Source of the DNA: Mactra quadrangularis
Lineage: Eukaryota > Mollusca > Bivalvia > Venerida > Mactridae
Reading direction: 5' to 3'
Length of the DNA stretch: 64,000 nucleotides
Assembly (NCBI GenBank): GCA_025267735.1
Contig: CM046304.1
Coordinates: 8,370,001 to 8,434,000, forward strand
Shown piece by piece: positions 1 through 11,245 of the stretch. The position numbers and the translations under genes were made by a program. The number at the start of each line of letters is the position of its first letter. The stretch's first letter is position 1. Below the pieces are notes generated by a model that saw only the letters and a list, made by a program, of their open reading frames with translations, was not told where the DNA came from and did no database searches.

Positions 1-783
1 ACATCCTTCCTTATTCATTTCTAGTTAGACTAGTTATGCAATTAGTATTGATCCAAGGATATATTAACATCTAAATTTAAATCAATAATTAGATTTAAAA
101 ACTAAACCAACTAAAAGATTATAAAAATCTTGTTGCACTAGTCAGCTTATAGTTCAAAGGAGAGCACTATGTAATGTAAAGGGGAGTCGTGTCATTTTAA
201 GTCATCACCCTTAATTGCAGCCCACGCCCAAGATGATTATCTAGATGTTCTTGACGAAAAAATATGCAAAGATCGAACAATTTTTCTATAAAATTGGACT
301 CTGTATCAGATCAACTTTTATCAAATTCACACATTTAGCAAATGTAAATAAAAATTCAAACTTTTTGTCAATGATACATACTGTCTGATATAAATATAAT
401 AATCAATTTTGGAGAAAATTTATGATTTCTTTCGACAAGTTTGAAGTTTCTGTAGTTAAACATTCAGATCAACAAGTTTGTAACTTTGATTTCAACATTT
501 GGATTGGTAAATTATCATTAGGGCAGACAGGCTTGGCCTTTACTGGCCTGGCTGATAGATTTATAAGTCTTTGGCATAGAGTGCAACCTGTCAATTTGAG
601 TACCTGGTATATAGTTGTAAAAAAAAAGTATTTTAATCACATGAAAAAATGTTCATGTAAAGTTAAATCAGTACTAAACCAGACATTTCACAGTAAAAAA
701 ACTTCCTGTGTGTGGCATGAACTGACATATGTTTAAAATTATCTTAACTAAAGAATATTATGTTTCTATACAATGCAGTAACA
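1..783. other. No gene recognised
   Basis: AT-rich sequence. A 104-codon open frame at 422-736 has no recognisable motif or coding-like composition and is not called as a gene. Confidence 0.5.
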
Positions 784-1080
784 AACAAGAAATGTAATGT
801 GGAAACCACATTAAAGCCAGATTTAAAAACTTTAACACAAGAATTACAAAGGGAAATCATCCATGATAAAGGCAGGTAGAGATGTGGTTACTGTCTAATT
901 CTGTTCATCACATGGTATGTTATTATTGTATGAAGTTTCATAAAGATCGGACAATAAATGGCAGAAATATATGGTAAAGAAAAACTTTAATGCAATTGTT
1001 AACGACACCGGACGCCCGCCCGTCCGTGTTTCGACAAACTAATAGCCGATTTTTTTTCGTTGAAAAATCCGGCTAAAAAC
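784..1080 (+). mobile_element. ACAAGA-type non-autonomous element, family C, one core
   Basis: It begins AAACAAGAAATG and is followed by a small hairpin (AATGTGG / CCACATT) and AAAGCCAGATTT. One core starts near AAAACTTTAACACAAG and contains ACAAAGGGAAATCATCCAT. It ends with TTAACGACACCGGACGCCCG and GAAAAATCCGGCTAAAAA. A much longer copy of the same family lies at 39612-41169, so the ends are defined by comparison. Hairpin, subterminal inverted repeat and GCTAAAAA end resemble bivalve pearl/Helentron-derived elements; that classification is inference. Confidence 0.75.
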
Positions 1081-1202
1081 CTGTGATACCAGTTTAATAT
1101 ATTGTAAACAAAAACAGATGTTAAGTAGACCAAAAGAGATTAAGGAAAATTAACAATTGTAAACAATTTTTCAGGATAGTGCCAACCCCTGTGAAATGTT
1201 AA

Positions 1203-1323
1203 CCATGAATCAAGTTTGACCATGGTTGACCATGGTCAAAACATGGTTGACTATGTTGTTTGTCAGACTTTGACTCTGGTCAATTATGACCATGATTGAC
1301 TATGATTTGACTTTGGTCTGACT
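1203..1323. repeat. CATGGTTGACCATG-type imperfect palindromes
   Basis: Several self-complementary copies of ACCATGGTTGACCATGGT and degenerate versions (GACCATGATTGACTATG). The larger field of the same motif is at 2683-3055. Confidence 0.75.
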
Positions 1324-1379
1324 GTGTTAAAATATCATGTTTTCTAAACCATGAAACACTGTCAATCATACAACTTTTA

Positions 1380-1773
1380 ACTCATTTGATGATGAGCCTT
1401 GCATTGTAACACTAGTGTATGTCTCTTACTTTAAATGCAATAATTTAGATTTCTATGCAGTTTAGCATGCTATTGTGTACACTTTATGTATTGTTCTTGA
1501 CTGACAATGATTCATGGTCATGTGTCTTTGTCAGACCATGATTCAAGGTCAACAGTTATTTCTAGACAATAAGTCAACTCATTTGATGATGAACATTGCA
1601 TTGTAACACTAGTGTATGTCTCTTACTTTAAATGCAATAATTTAGATTTCTATACAGTTTAGCATGCAATTGTGTACACTTTATGTATTGTTCTTGACTG
1701 ACAATGATTCATGGTCGTGTGTCTTTCTCAGACCATGATTCAAGGTCAACAGTTATTTCTAGACAATAAGTCA
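1380..1773. repeat. 197-bp tandem duplication
   Basis: Two head-to-tail copies (1380-1576 and 1577-1773) with an exact 197-bp period. They differ at only a few positions, for example GATGAGCCTT against GATGAACATT. Each copy carries CTAGTGTATGTCTC, TTAGCATGC and TCATGGTC...GACCATGATTCAAGGTC, the last related to the neighbouring palindromes. Confidence 0.9.
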
Positions 1774-1839
1774 CTATAGACTATAAATATTTCACATATT
1801 TGACATAAAACAATTTACAGTTTTTCACTTCAAAAAAGA

Positions 1840-2047
1840 TAATAAATACATAAAATTTGGTGAAGCTAGGTTCAGTAATTCTGGAGTTATTGTTTGGACA
1901 AGGTTTTCATATTTCACATCCCAGTGACCTTGACCTTTGACCCTGGGGTCTCAAATCAATAGTGAAGCTCCTCTACCAAAGGGCTATCCAAATATAAAAT
2001 TTTAGAACCAAGGTACATCCTATCTTGAGTTATCTTCGGGAGGCCTA
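1840..2047 (+). repeat. Solo core fragment of the 145-bp-core element family
   Basis: Contains CCAGTGACCTTGACCTTTGA, GGGCTATCCA and AAAATTT..GAACCAAGGTACAT. These are the hallmarks of the core repeated six times in the element at 28192-32069. No ends are present, so this is a truncated relic. Confidence 0.75.
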
Positions 2048-2682
2048 AAGTTTCGTTATTCCTAAATTCAGGGGAGACTACTGTGTATTAATATACCAGG
2101 TACTGGTTTTTAAACTAAACTTGTGAATTCAAAGATGGCTGAAAGTGCTTTACCGCCAATTTCAAAAAAAAGATTTTTACTAAAAGTTGAGTTGTTATTT
2201 AGGCATCTATTGTCATAATCAACTTATAAAAGATGCAAAGACAATTTGGTTATCTTATATTTGGTTTAGAAAATCTGCAGCATGACAAAAATGATGAAAA
2301 CAAGTAAGCATAAGTGTACATATTTCGGATAACAATTTTTGGATAACCATATTGCTTTAATGTTTAAACTGTTCTTATGACTCTGTATGTGTTTTAAATT
2401 TTCAATAGTTACAGTGTTTACTTTTATATTTTTATTTTGCATTACTTGCCAGGGCCGGATACAGAGGGCTGTAGTGAGGGGCATGGTTGGGGAAGTATAA
2501 TGTCTACTACTTGATCTAGATCTTGTAAAGGAGGATCAGACAATGGTCTCTGCCCAGCCGTTGTTTGTTGGTTTATGTCCTAATTTACTTGATTTTAGAT
2601 GTGTTACTTAAGCTCATTTGTGTCAAAAGCCAGAGGCTTATAGAGATGAGTCCAAAAAATTTTCTGGGTATAACCAGTACTG

Positions 2683-3055
2683 TGAAACATGGTTGACCAT
2701 GTTCACAAGGCTGGCAATAACCAATGTAGAAAATGAAACATGGTTGACCATGGTTATTTTCAGGAATTTAAGAACATGGTCAAACCATGGTTGACCATGT
2801 TACTAGGGCGGCAATAAACCACGTGGACGATGAAACATGGTTGACCATGGTCATTTTACAAGACCATGAAACAAGTTTGACCATGGTCTATAAAAGAACA
2901 TGGTCGACCATGGTCACCAGGGCGGCAATAAACCACGGCATGAAACATGGTCGACCATGGATTATTCATGGTCAAAACATGGTCAACCATGTATTAAAAA
3001 CATGGTTGACCATGTTTGAAACATGGTCAACCATGTTTTGACAATGGTCATTTCA
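2683..3055. repeat. Field of self-complementary CATGGTCGACCATG motifs
   Basis: About a dozen copies of ACATGGTTGACCATGGT or ACATGGTCGACCATGG lie in 370 bp. Some are perfect 14-bp palindromes (CATGGTCGACCATG near 2898). A non-palindromic spacer, AGGGCGGCAATAAACCAC, recurs at about 2805 and 2921, so units of motif plus spacer have been duplicated. The 84-codon open frame across it is a product of the repeat. Confidence 0.85.
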
Positions 3056-3868
3056 CAGGGGAAGTTAGTTAAAACAATTTATTTTAGATTACTGCTTTAA
3101 AATCTCACATGAGTCTAGTCTTAAAATACCCTTAAACCCACCAGCCTGAAGCCAGCGACAAGTAAGAAATTATATCTGCTAGTTATTTCATGTAGTTGAG
3201 CTAGTTGGCAGATAGGCAATTACAATAAACTATATAGCTTAACAGGTTTAGATTTGAAGACGATACAAGTACTAACTTTCACACAGCCACCTTTTTTGTT
3301 GATACATTTGTAAAATTTTCATAAATACACCCCCCCCTACTACATATGAATAATGCTGTCCTTGTTTCATTACTTCAATTTGTTGATTGAATTATAAATC
3401 TTAATCATCAATGAAGAAGAGAACTAGTTAAAACAGTGGCTAAAAAAACTTGAATTCATTGAGCAAGCAAAAACTGACTACAAACTTCAAAAAGGCCAAA
3501 AGACTAACAATAATATTCTTAGAAGAAACAAATAAAATCAAAACAATAAATAAACAATTAAAAGATAACAATACCTTAACTAATATCCCTTATAAGGTAT
3601 AATTCCTGTTTACAATTACTACTAGATCAAAGATGTCACACAATATAGAATGAATAGAGAGACAGTGACTGCAGGTGAAATGAATAGACAGTATCATTTT
3701 AACATTAAACATTGATATATAACATAGATGTACTACCAGGTATTTATGGAATGTCCATTAATCAATAAATACTGGTATACTGGTAATATAGTAGCTACAA
3801 AGATGGTTAAAAACCTGTATCTATTTATTTATACTGGGTTTATCACCTAATCAACACAATTTTTTAGG
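3056..3868. other. No gene recognised
   Basis: AT-rich sequence with a short poly-C tract near 3331. No coding, RNA or repeat signal was recognised. Confidence 0.45.
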
Positions 3869-4442
3869 TTATTTAATGGCGTCCAGCGCAACTTATCTAG
3901 CTTTCCCAGACCCTTGTCTATAACCAGTGCTCACCTACCCCTCCACAAGGCCAGAAACTTCTCCATATACCTTATTGAGGAAAATTGACATCATTGTGAA
4001 ATTTTCATGGAATCCTTGGGTGGGATTCAGACACTAGATTCAAAATCCAGGTGCACTACCAACTGCACTACCATATCACTGTCATACAGGATAAGAATAC
4101 TGATACATAAAGAGATATGGCTCAGAGCTAGTCTAGATGTTTGTTGTTAATTCTTTGTTTTATTAGGTTTTACTCAGTATCAACACAAATAAATGTCAAT
4201 TTACAGTAACCAGTTCACATAATCTAGCTTTTCTGGACCTCTGTTTACAACCATTAAGCATAAATTATACCCTTCAACAAGGCAGTCAACTTCTCTATAT
4301 ACCTTAATATTCATTGAGGAAACACATTATTGCTGAACTTCAAAAAAGTGTATAACCAGCCCATGTAAGCCTAAACCAACAACCCTTTTGGGACATTAGA
4401 TTTAATATCCTGCAAGTAGCCTACTGTCCCACAGTTGCAAAG
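3869..4442 (-). repeat. Two diverged copies of a tRNA-like SINE
   Basis: Segments 3869-4110 and 4203-4440 share ATCTAGCTTT, a CCCTTCAACAAGGC-like stretch, CTTCTC.ATATACCTTA and ATTGAGGAAA. On the minus strand the first copy carries a box-A-like TAGTGCAGTTGGTAG (4057-4071) and a box-B-like GTCTGAATCCC (4022-4032), spaced as in a tRNA gene. No acceptor-stem complementarity was found, so this is a SINE head, not a tRNA. Confidence 0.55.
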
Positions 4443-5495
4443 TCTTTATTTAAGTTTAGTTAAACAATGAATTTATTTAAGTGTGGTTAAACAATGTCTT
4501 TATTTAAGTGTAGTTAAACAAGGTATTTATTTAAGTGTGGTTAAACAAGGTATTTATTTAAGTGTGGTTAAACAATGTCTTTATTTAAGTGTAGTTAAAC
4601 AAGGTATTTATTTAAGTGTAGTTAAACAAGGTATTTATTTAAGTGTAGGTTAACGAGGTATTTATTTAAGTGTGGTTAAACAATGTATTTATTTAAGTGT
4701 GGTTAAACAAGGTATACATTTAAGTGTGGTTAAACAATGTATTTATTTAAGTGTGGTTAAACAATGTATTTATTTAAGTGTAGTTAAACAATGTATTTAT
4801 TTAAGTGTAGTTAAACAAGGTATTTATTTAAGTGCAGTTAAACAATGTATTTATTTAAGTGTGGTTAAACAAGGTCTTTATTTAAGTGTAGTTAAACAAT
4901 GTCTTTATTTAAGTGTAGTTAAACAAGGAATTTATTTAAGTGTAGTTAAACAATGTCTTTATTTAAGTGTAGTTAAACAATGTATTTATTTAAGTGTGGT
5001 TAAACAAGGTATAAATTTAAGTGTGGTTAAACAATATATTTATTTAAGTGTGGTTAAACAATGTATTTATTTAAGTGTGGTTAAACAAGGTCTTTATTTA
5101 AGTGGAGTTAAACAATGTCTTTATTTAAGTGTAGTTAAACAATGTCTTTATTTAAGTGTAGTTAAACAATGTCTTTATTTAAGTGTAGTTAAACAATGTA
5201 TTTATTTAAGTGTGGTTAAACAATGTCTTTATTTAAGTGTAGTTAAACAAGGTCTTTATTTAAGTGTAGTTAAACAAGGTCTTTATTTAAGTGTGGTTAA
5301 ACAATGTCTTTATTTAAGTGTAGTTAAACAAGGTCTTTATTTAAGTGTAATTAAACAATGTCTTTATTTAAGTGTAGTTAAACAATGTATTTATTTAAGT
5401 GTGGTTAAACAATGTCTTTATTTAATTGTAGTTAAACAAGGTCTTTATTTAAGTGTAGTTAAACAAGGTATTTATTTAAGTGTGGTTAAACAATG
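4443..5495 (+). repeat. 27-bp minisatellite, left part (39 units)
   Basis: Head-to-tail units of TATTTATTTAAG + TGTAGTTAAACAATG. The length is exactly 39 x 27 bp. Variant positions are TCTTT/TATTT, TAGTT/TGGTT and CAATG/CAAGG. Because 27 is divisible by 3, one frame stays open and would read as a nine-residue repeat (YLSVVKQCI). No start context, splice sites or flanking coding sequence support translation. The array resumes in phase at 9324. Confidence 0.95.
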
Positions 5496-5729
5496 CAGGC
5501 TGTCAACCATCAACTGATAAAAATATAGGAATTTATATAGGAATTTTATTTTCAAAATATAGGAACTTTTAGAGATATCCGAGTAAAAATATAGGAACTT
5601 TTGAGTGATATTCCAGTATGATAAGGCTCCTATGCAAAGACTGACACTGCTAAAAGACTGCAAAATAAGTGCTGAACTGATACAAAATATAGTTACCAGT
5701 ATAGTATTTCAAATTACATGTACTATACT

Positions 5730-6045
5730 GAAATAAACTAAGCCTATCACTGGATGTAAAGATATACCTCCCAAGGGGTTTTGTAAAGAAGTTTGAATCA
5801 AATCTGTACAATATGTGCTGAGAAAATGAGCAGACAAGATTTTTTATTTGGAAGGGACATAAATCTATCAAAAATCAATTGACTGTCACCAAAATGGAAT
5901 ATGCACATGCCTGTTTAATACCCAGACTATGTGAGAAGTTTGAATCCAATCTGTACAATAGGTGTTGAAAAATTGAGCAGACAAGTAAAAGCTACAGACT
6001 GACCATCTAATGACAAGCTGGCCCCCAAACAGTTTTTGCATTTCA
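5730..6045 (+). repeat. Dispersed repeat, copy 1
   Basis: Shares CCTATCACTG.ATGT, GAAAATGAGCAGACAAGATTTT, TTTGAATC.AATC.GTA.AATAGGTG and AGTAAAAGCTACAGAC with 27140-27445. It has no inverted ends; the family is unassigned. Confidence 0.7.
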
Positions 6046-6363
6046 TATAAACTGTAAATGAATGTACTGTGGTATATGGGTTTAAAAACTTGTCTTTAGA
6101 AAGATCAATTCATTCACTATTTGATCTGATACAAGCAGAAATCTAGCTTGAGGCTTGTGTTGATTGCTTTAAGAACATGTGTTCAAGGGTCATGCTTTGC
6201 AAAGTTCTAGCAAACAAACTTATTGGAGAATAAAAACTAAAAATATTGTTATGTATGCCATTGTTGATAGCCATTGAATTGGTTTGACATTCATTATTGT
6301 ATTTTCCTAATTTGAACCAAAATGTTGATAAGACTCCCAATTCTAGGGGTATGGATCATATTA

Positions 6364-7135
6364 CAGCATGTTCAATCACGCGAAAATCCGCGTATTTCAC
6401 GCCAAAAAAGTAAAATTCACGCGAATATTCAGACCCTACCGGGTACGAATACGCGGACCGAAATTTATCACTATGTAACGAACGGTAACTCTGTTAAGAT
6501 TATTACGTGTATACTGGCATTTAGCCTTTACCCAAATGACGTCAGCAACGCTAAGCGGATTGTTTTTGTTTTCGTCGCTATTAATAAGAATCATGGCATC
6601 GATAGTCTACTGCTCTTAAGCGTTGACGACGCGATGATTTGTACCAATAATTATGTCAAAACAAAGGACTTTAACGGATTGTATTGCTGTATTAAAAAGG
6701 CGTTAATTTAAACTTTAATGATATGATCAGATTTGCGTACTAACGATGAAGAAACACTGAAACTAGTGATTTGTTGTCGACAAGTATTGCACACGAACGC
6801 GATCGAGAACCAGATTCATTTACAAAAAAATAAAGGCGGCTAGATTACACGATTTTCACTCGCCATTCGATGAAGTTGTGTTTATTTTGACTGTTTATCA
6901 TAAACTAATGTGGGGTAAAATTAAAGATGACCTGGATTTGACGAAACTAAGTTCGGTTTAAGACGAATTGTCTAAGACGGATTTGACTAGGGGCAGAATA
7001 GGGTAGAAATCGACTTGCACTTATGTCAAAAGAAAACTATTTAAACGGGTGTACCCACTTTTATGTCCTCATACCCACATTTTTCAACATTGGTGGGTAC
7101 AATACCCACTCTAAAAAAAGTCACTGAACATGCTG
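6364..7135. mobile_element. hAT-like MITE, family CAGCATGTTCA, copy 1
   Basis: It begins CAGCATGTTCAATCACG and ends CAGTGACTT..., read from the far end as CAGCATGTTCAGTGAC. Flanking octamers are TCATATTA (6356-6363) and TCATATTC (7136-7143), a 7/8 target duplication as expected for hAT. The interior carries CACGCGAAAATCCGCG, GGGTACGAATACGCGGACC and near the right end a CATACCCACATTTTTCAACA / GGTGGGTACAATACCCAC pair. A 129-codon open frame inside it has no transposase motif. The second copy is at 28893-31759. Confidence 0.85.
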
Positions 7136-8182
7136 TCATATTCACAAAATAGTGAAAAAACACTGCTATTAAAATTTTAAATGACACCAAGGCAGTCCAT
7201 GATTAACAGTCTGTGTAGTGTATAGCACCCCTAAATGATGTTACATGAAAGTTTTACATGCACTAGGCAGCATGGTTTCAGACAAGAATATTTTAATTTT
7301 ATTATTTCTATTTTTCAATGTTTAATGTAAAACTTGTAAATCCTGCTGTCAGGTGAATTTTGATCTTACTTTTTAAACATTGTAGATGCTTCATGCCAAA
7401 TATGAAACTTCAATGAATAATTTAATCAGACAATATTTTCATGATTTCTATACATAATTATGTGCAAAAAAAGAGACCCCTGGATAGGTCACCTTTGGCA
7501 ATAAAAGAGTACTTTGAACAATCTTTTTATGCTGCCAAGTATGGATGTTCTTGACTTAATGGTATCAAAGGGGGTTTAAAATGATTTAATATACTTGTAG
7601 AAATACTATAACAAACATACAGGGAAAAAATCATGCCCACACACAGCTAGTTTTGAACCTAGACTTAATTCATTTGAGCACTCATAGTCATCTAAGAGGT
7701 CTGCGAGACAAAGTTTTAACACAAATTATCAAAATTCTAGCCATCCCAGTTTTGGAAAATAGGTTCCTTTCACTGACCACAGAAAAAAGTAATGATTGAG
7801 CAAAGGAATGATGCATTTCTACAAATTGAGATGTTCCCTATTCTATGGTTCCACCAGAGGCACTGCTAATTTACAACAGTAATACATATGAAATATTCTA
7901 CCAATAATTGCTTCATGTCAACAAAATGTGGTATAATTTAGCAGTGTATTTTATAGGCTGCATAGTGTGTGCATTAGATAAGCTGGACTAAAAAATACAA
8001 CTACATTATACAGAATTCTTTGGGAAAAATAATTGAAAAGTTCCCTGCAAAGGAAAACTTTTCTAAATTCTTGACAATTTTCTAAGGGATGTGATAAATT
8101 GTTACAAAAGTGTGAAAACTAACAGCCACCTACCAAAAAATCATCATATGCACTAAAATTAATCAACTGTAGGCAGTTTAAG
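7136..8182. other. Interior of the 3.83-kb element, nothing recognised
   Basis: AT-rich, no open frame of note and no match to the other repeats of the window. Confidence 0.4.
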
Positions 8183-9128
8183 AACAAGAGCTGTCAGAGG
8201 AGACAGCATGCTCGACTTAGTTAGTGTTTGTCACAGGAGTAAAAAATATGTATAAGGAGTTATAAACCTAGTCACATGGGATGTGGTTGATAATAAGAAA
8301 CATACATTTAAAGTTTGAAGTCAATACCTTAAGAAATAAAACAGTTGCAGTAAAAACAAACATTTTTTAAATTTCAAGGGGAGATAATTCTGAAAAAAAT
8401 ATATTTGGAGTTATACACCTTGTCACATGAGATGTGGTTGATAATAAGGAATGTACATTTAAAGTTTAAAGTCAATACCTATAGAAATAAAACAGTTGCA
8501 GTAAAAACAAACACTTTTTAAAGAAAACTCTAAGTTCAAGGGGAGATCATTCTGAAAAAATATATTTGGAGTTATACACCTTGTCACATGAGATGTGGTT
8601 GATAATAAGGAATGTGCATTTAAAGTTTGAAGTCAATACCTAAAGGAATAAAACAGTTGCAGTAAAAACAAACATTTTTGAAAGAAAACTCTAAGTTCAA
8701 GGGGAGATAATTCTGAAAAAAATATATTTAGAGTTATGAACCTTGTCACATGAGATGTGGTTGATAATAAGAAGCATATATTTAAAGTTTGAAGTTAATA
8801 TCTTAAGAAATAACAAAGATATAGGAGAAAGTATTTTACTGCACAAAAACTTTAATCTGTGCACAAAAACTTTAATCAGTTCAAGGGGAGATAATTCTGA
8901 AAGAAATGTGTTTGGAGTTATATACCTTGTCACATGAGATGTGGTTGATAGTAAGGAACATATATTTAAAGTTTGAAGTTAATATCTTAAGAAATAACAA
9001 AGATATAGAAGAAAGTATTTTACTGCACAAAAACTTTAATCAGAAAGGTGGACGCGGACGCGGACGCCGACGCCGACGCTGGGGCGAGTAGGAGAGCTCT
9101 ACATTACTACGTAAAGTCGAGCTAAAAA
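8183..9128 (+). mobile_element. ACAAGA-type element, family A, with about 160-bp cores
   Basis: It starts AACAAGAGCTGTC..GACAGC (hairpin) and CTCGACTTAG. Four to five cores follow at about 8375, 8537, 8698 and 8881, each with CAAGGGGAGATAATTCTGA, CCTTGTCACATGAGATGTGG and AAACAGTTGCAG. A (GGACGC)n/(CGACGC)n stretch sits at 9049-9080, and the end is AAAGTCGAGCTAAAAAA. CTCGACTT near the left and AAGTCGAG near the right form a subterminal inverted repeat. It resembles bivalve pearl/Helentron-derived elements. Confidence 0.85.
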
Positions 9129-9323
9129 ATACTCAATTATTAAATAATAAAATACAATTAAACATACTCAATATGTTCAAATTAAACTGTTTTTTAAAAA
9201 AATAGAGGAATGATGGTCAAAATATAGTATAAATATAGGAAATATAGGACACTTTTGAAAATATAGGAATGACACTCGAAATATAGGAATAATATAGGAA
9301 TATAGGAACTGGTTGACAGCCTG

Positions 9324-9967
9324 ACAATGTCTTTATTTAAGTGTAGTAAAACAAGGTATTTATTTAAGTGTAGTTAAACAATGTCTTTATTTAAGTGTAA
9401 TTAAACAAGGTATTTATTTAAGTGTAGTTAAACAATGTATTTATTTAAGTGTAGTTAAACAAGGTATTTATTTAAGTGTAGTTAAACAATGTATTTATTT
9501 AAGTGTAGTTAAACAATGTCTTTATTTAAGTGTAGTTAAGCAATGTATTTATTTAAGTGTGGTTAAACAATGTATTTATTTAAGTGTAAACAAGGTATTT
9601 ATTTAAGTGTAGTTAAACAAGGAATTTATTTAAGTGTAGTTAAACAAGGTATTTATTTAAGTGTAGTTAAACAATGTCTTTATTTAAGTGTAGTTAAACA
9701 ATGTCTTTATTTAAGTGTAGTTAAACAATGTATTTATTTAAGTGTGGTTAAACAATGTCTTTATTTAAGTGTAGTTAAACAAGGTCTTTATTTAAGTGTA
9801 GTTAAACAAGGTATTTATTTAAGTGTAATTAAACAATGTCTTTATTTAAGTGTAGTTAAACAAGGTATTTATTTAAGTGTAGTTAAACAATGTTTTTATT
9901 TAAGTGTAGTTAAACAAGGTATTTATTTAAGTGTGGTTAAACAATGTCTTTATTTAAGTGTAGTTAA
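9324..9967 (+). repeat. 27-bp minisatellite, right part (about 24 units)
   Basis: Same unit and orientation as 4443-5495. One unit is shortened to 18 bp (TTAAGTGTAAACAAGG near 9580). The array decays at TGTAGTTAATTTAAAAG. Together with the left part it was a single array of about 63 units. Confidence 0.95.
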
Positions 9968-10428
9968 TTTAAAAGTAGACATGTTTTGCACCATCATCAG
10001 TTATCCTTCCATATATCACTCTGCTATGCTGCGTTATGTACTGTGGGTCATTCGGTTAAGAAAATTTTGTAATCATGAATAACTACTGAGGCAGTTTCAT
10101 TGGTTCCGCAAGGAAACCACTGTGGAAAACTAGCCAATGAAATTACATTTTATATCTAAGTTTTGGTTTACTATTTAAAATGGCGGCCTCCATGACAATA
10201 TCATCCGTAGAGTGATCTAACCCAATCGTCTTTAAAACACATGAAAACTCCTTACAGTTAACTTTCCAATACAATCTTTTATTTACAATGTTCGAAAGAC
10301 AGAAGCCACATTCCATCATTTGTTTTAAATTAGATCAAATATATACAATGCCATTTCAAAAGGCGCCTATCATTTTTAGAAAATAAACATGTGCATTGGA
10401 AAATCCCAGTATGACATCATTGTTATTT

Positions 10429-10452
10429 ACCGCCGGCCTGAAGGCCGGTGGT
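10429..10452. repeat. GC-rich hairpin ACCGCCGGCCT-GA-AGGCCGGTGGT
   Basis: Eleven-base arms with one mismatch and a 2-base loop. The rest of 9968-11112 has no recognisable gene. A TATTTAAAATGGCGGCCTCC stretch near 10172 looks like a YY1-type core, but the frame after its ATG closes after 11 codons. Confidence 0.7.
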
Positions 10453-11112
10453 ATATTGGAGTCGTCAGAATCTGATGATCATGGAAGGAGCAGTTCATGA
10501 TTTCTTTTACTGGCGTCCTCCTTTTTTATTTACTAATGTTGACAGTGCTAAATTATATTAATTTTCAGTTTTATAGTACTGCAATGAAATTTTGTGTGTT
10601 TTGGGGGGCATTTTAAAGAACATTTTATTCTTAATTTATATTTTAAGACATTGTAAAATATCTGCTCCCCTAAATTGAGGTTCAGGCTAAAAAAAACACA
10701 CCGTACTTATTTCACGCACGTCTCCGTGAACAGATTTGTTACAGACTCACGTTTATCGTATACGAAGCGCTATAATCATGATGAAAAAGTTAATTATTAA
10801 TGTTGTACTGTCTGTAGTAAGTTTGATACTGTCTTTGCATGCTGAACTTTTCAGCTGTTACTGTATAATAAACTGTCTAACTCACTTTCTCATTGAGGCC
10901 ACCATTAAGTCAAAATATGTTCCAAAAAAACGGCAGGACAAGAAGTATTAGATTACTGAATTGTTAAATCTGGTGTGTTTTTATATACATTTTATTTATT
11001 CTGTAAAGCATTTATATATCATGTTTAAAAGGAGTTTCTCCAAGAAATTACTAATTATCTTCTCTTCTAAACCCTGCAGCGTGTTCAGTAACGACTGTTA
11101 GCAAACGTAATG

Positions 11113-11245
11113 GATACAGGACAACTCAACCTAAAGACAACTCAACCCGTGCATAACTCGACTCAAAGTTGGGACAACTCAACCCGTTAGTAGGGGATTG
11201 AGTTGGCTCGGGTTGAGTTGTCTTTGGGTTGTTCCTGATATATCT
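11113..11245. repeat. Foldback (hairpin) repeat
   Basis: ACAACTCAACC + TAAAGACAACTCAACCC on the left pairs with GGGTTGAGTTGTCTTT + GGGTTGTT on the right; a further GACAACTCAACCCG copy lies in the loop. The arms are about 30 bp. It looks like a small foldback or MITE. Confidence 0.7.

Larger units (their letters stand above)
5496..9323. mobile_element. 3.83-kb TIR element inserted in the minisatellite, 6-bp TSD
   Basis: The left end is CAGGCTGTCAACCA and the right end is TGGTTGACAGCCTG, a perfect 14-bp inverted repeat. The element is bracketed by ACAATG at 5490-5495 and 9324-9329, and the 27-bp array continues in phase after the second copy. Both subterminal regions carry several ATATAGGAA motifs in the same orientation. 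No transposase was recognised; the interior is made of other repeats (5730-6045, 6364-7135, 8183-9128). A CAG..CTG end with a 6-bp duplication would suit some hAT-related or IS3EU-like groups, but the class is unresolved. Confidence 0.85.

Noticed and set aside
2787..3041. 84-codon frame
   Set aside because: It is a by-product of the CATGGTCGACCATG palindromes.
4443..5495. CRISPR array
   Set aside because: Units are contiguous with no unique spacers; the same holds at 54733-55440 and 63374-63616. The DNA is eukaryotic.
4672..5517. 281-codon open frame with a nine-residue repeat (and a 170-codon frame at 9570-10082)
   Set aside because: It is the 27-bp minisatellite read in its one stop-free frame, with no non-repeat coding sequence, splice support or start context.
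10172..10220. YY1-like ATGGCGGCCTCC start of a gene
   Set aside because: The frame closes after 11 codons and no donor site follows; a related ATGGAGGCTGCCATC stretch near 21836 suggests a dispersed sequence.
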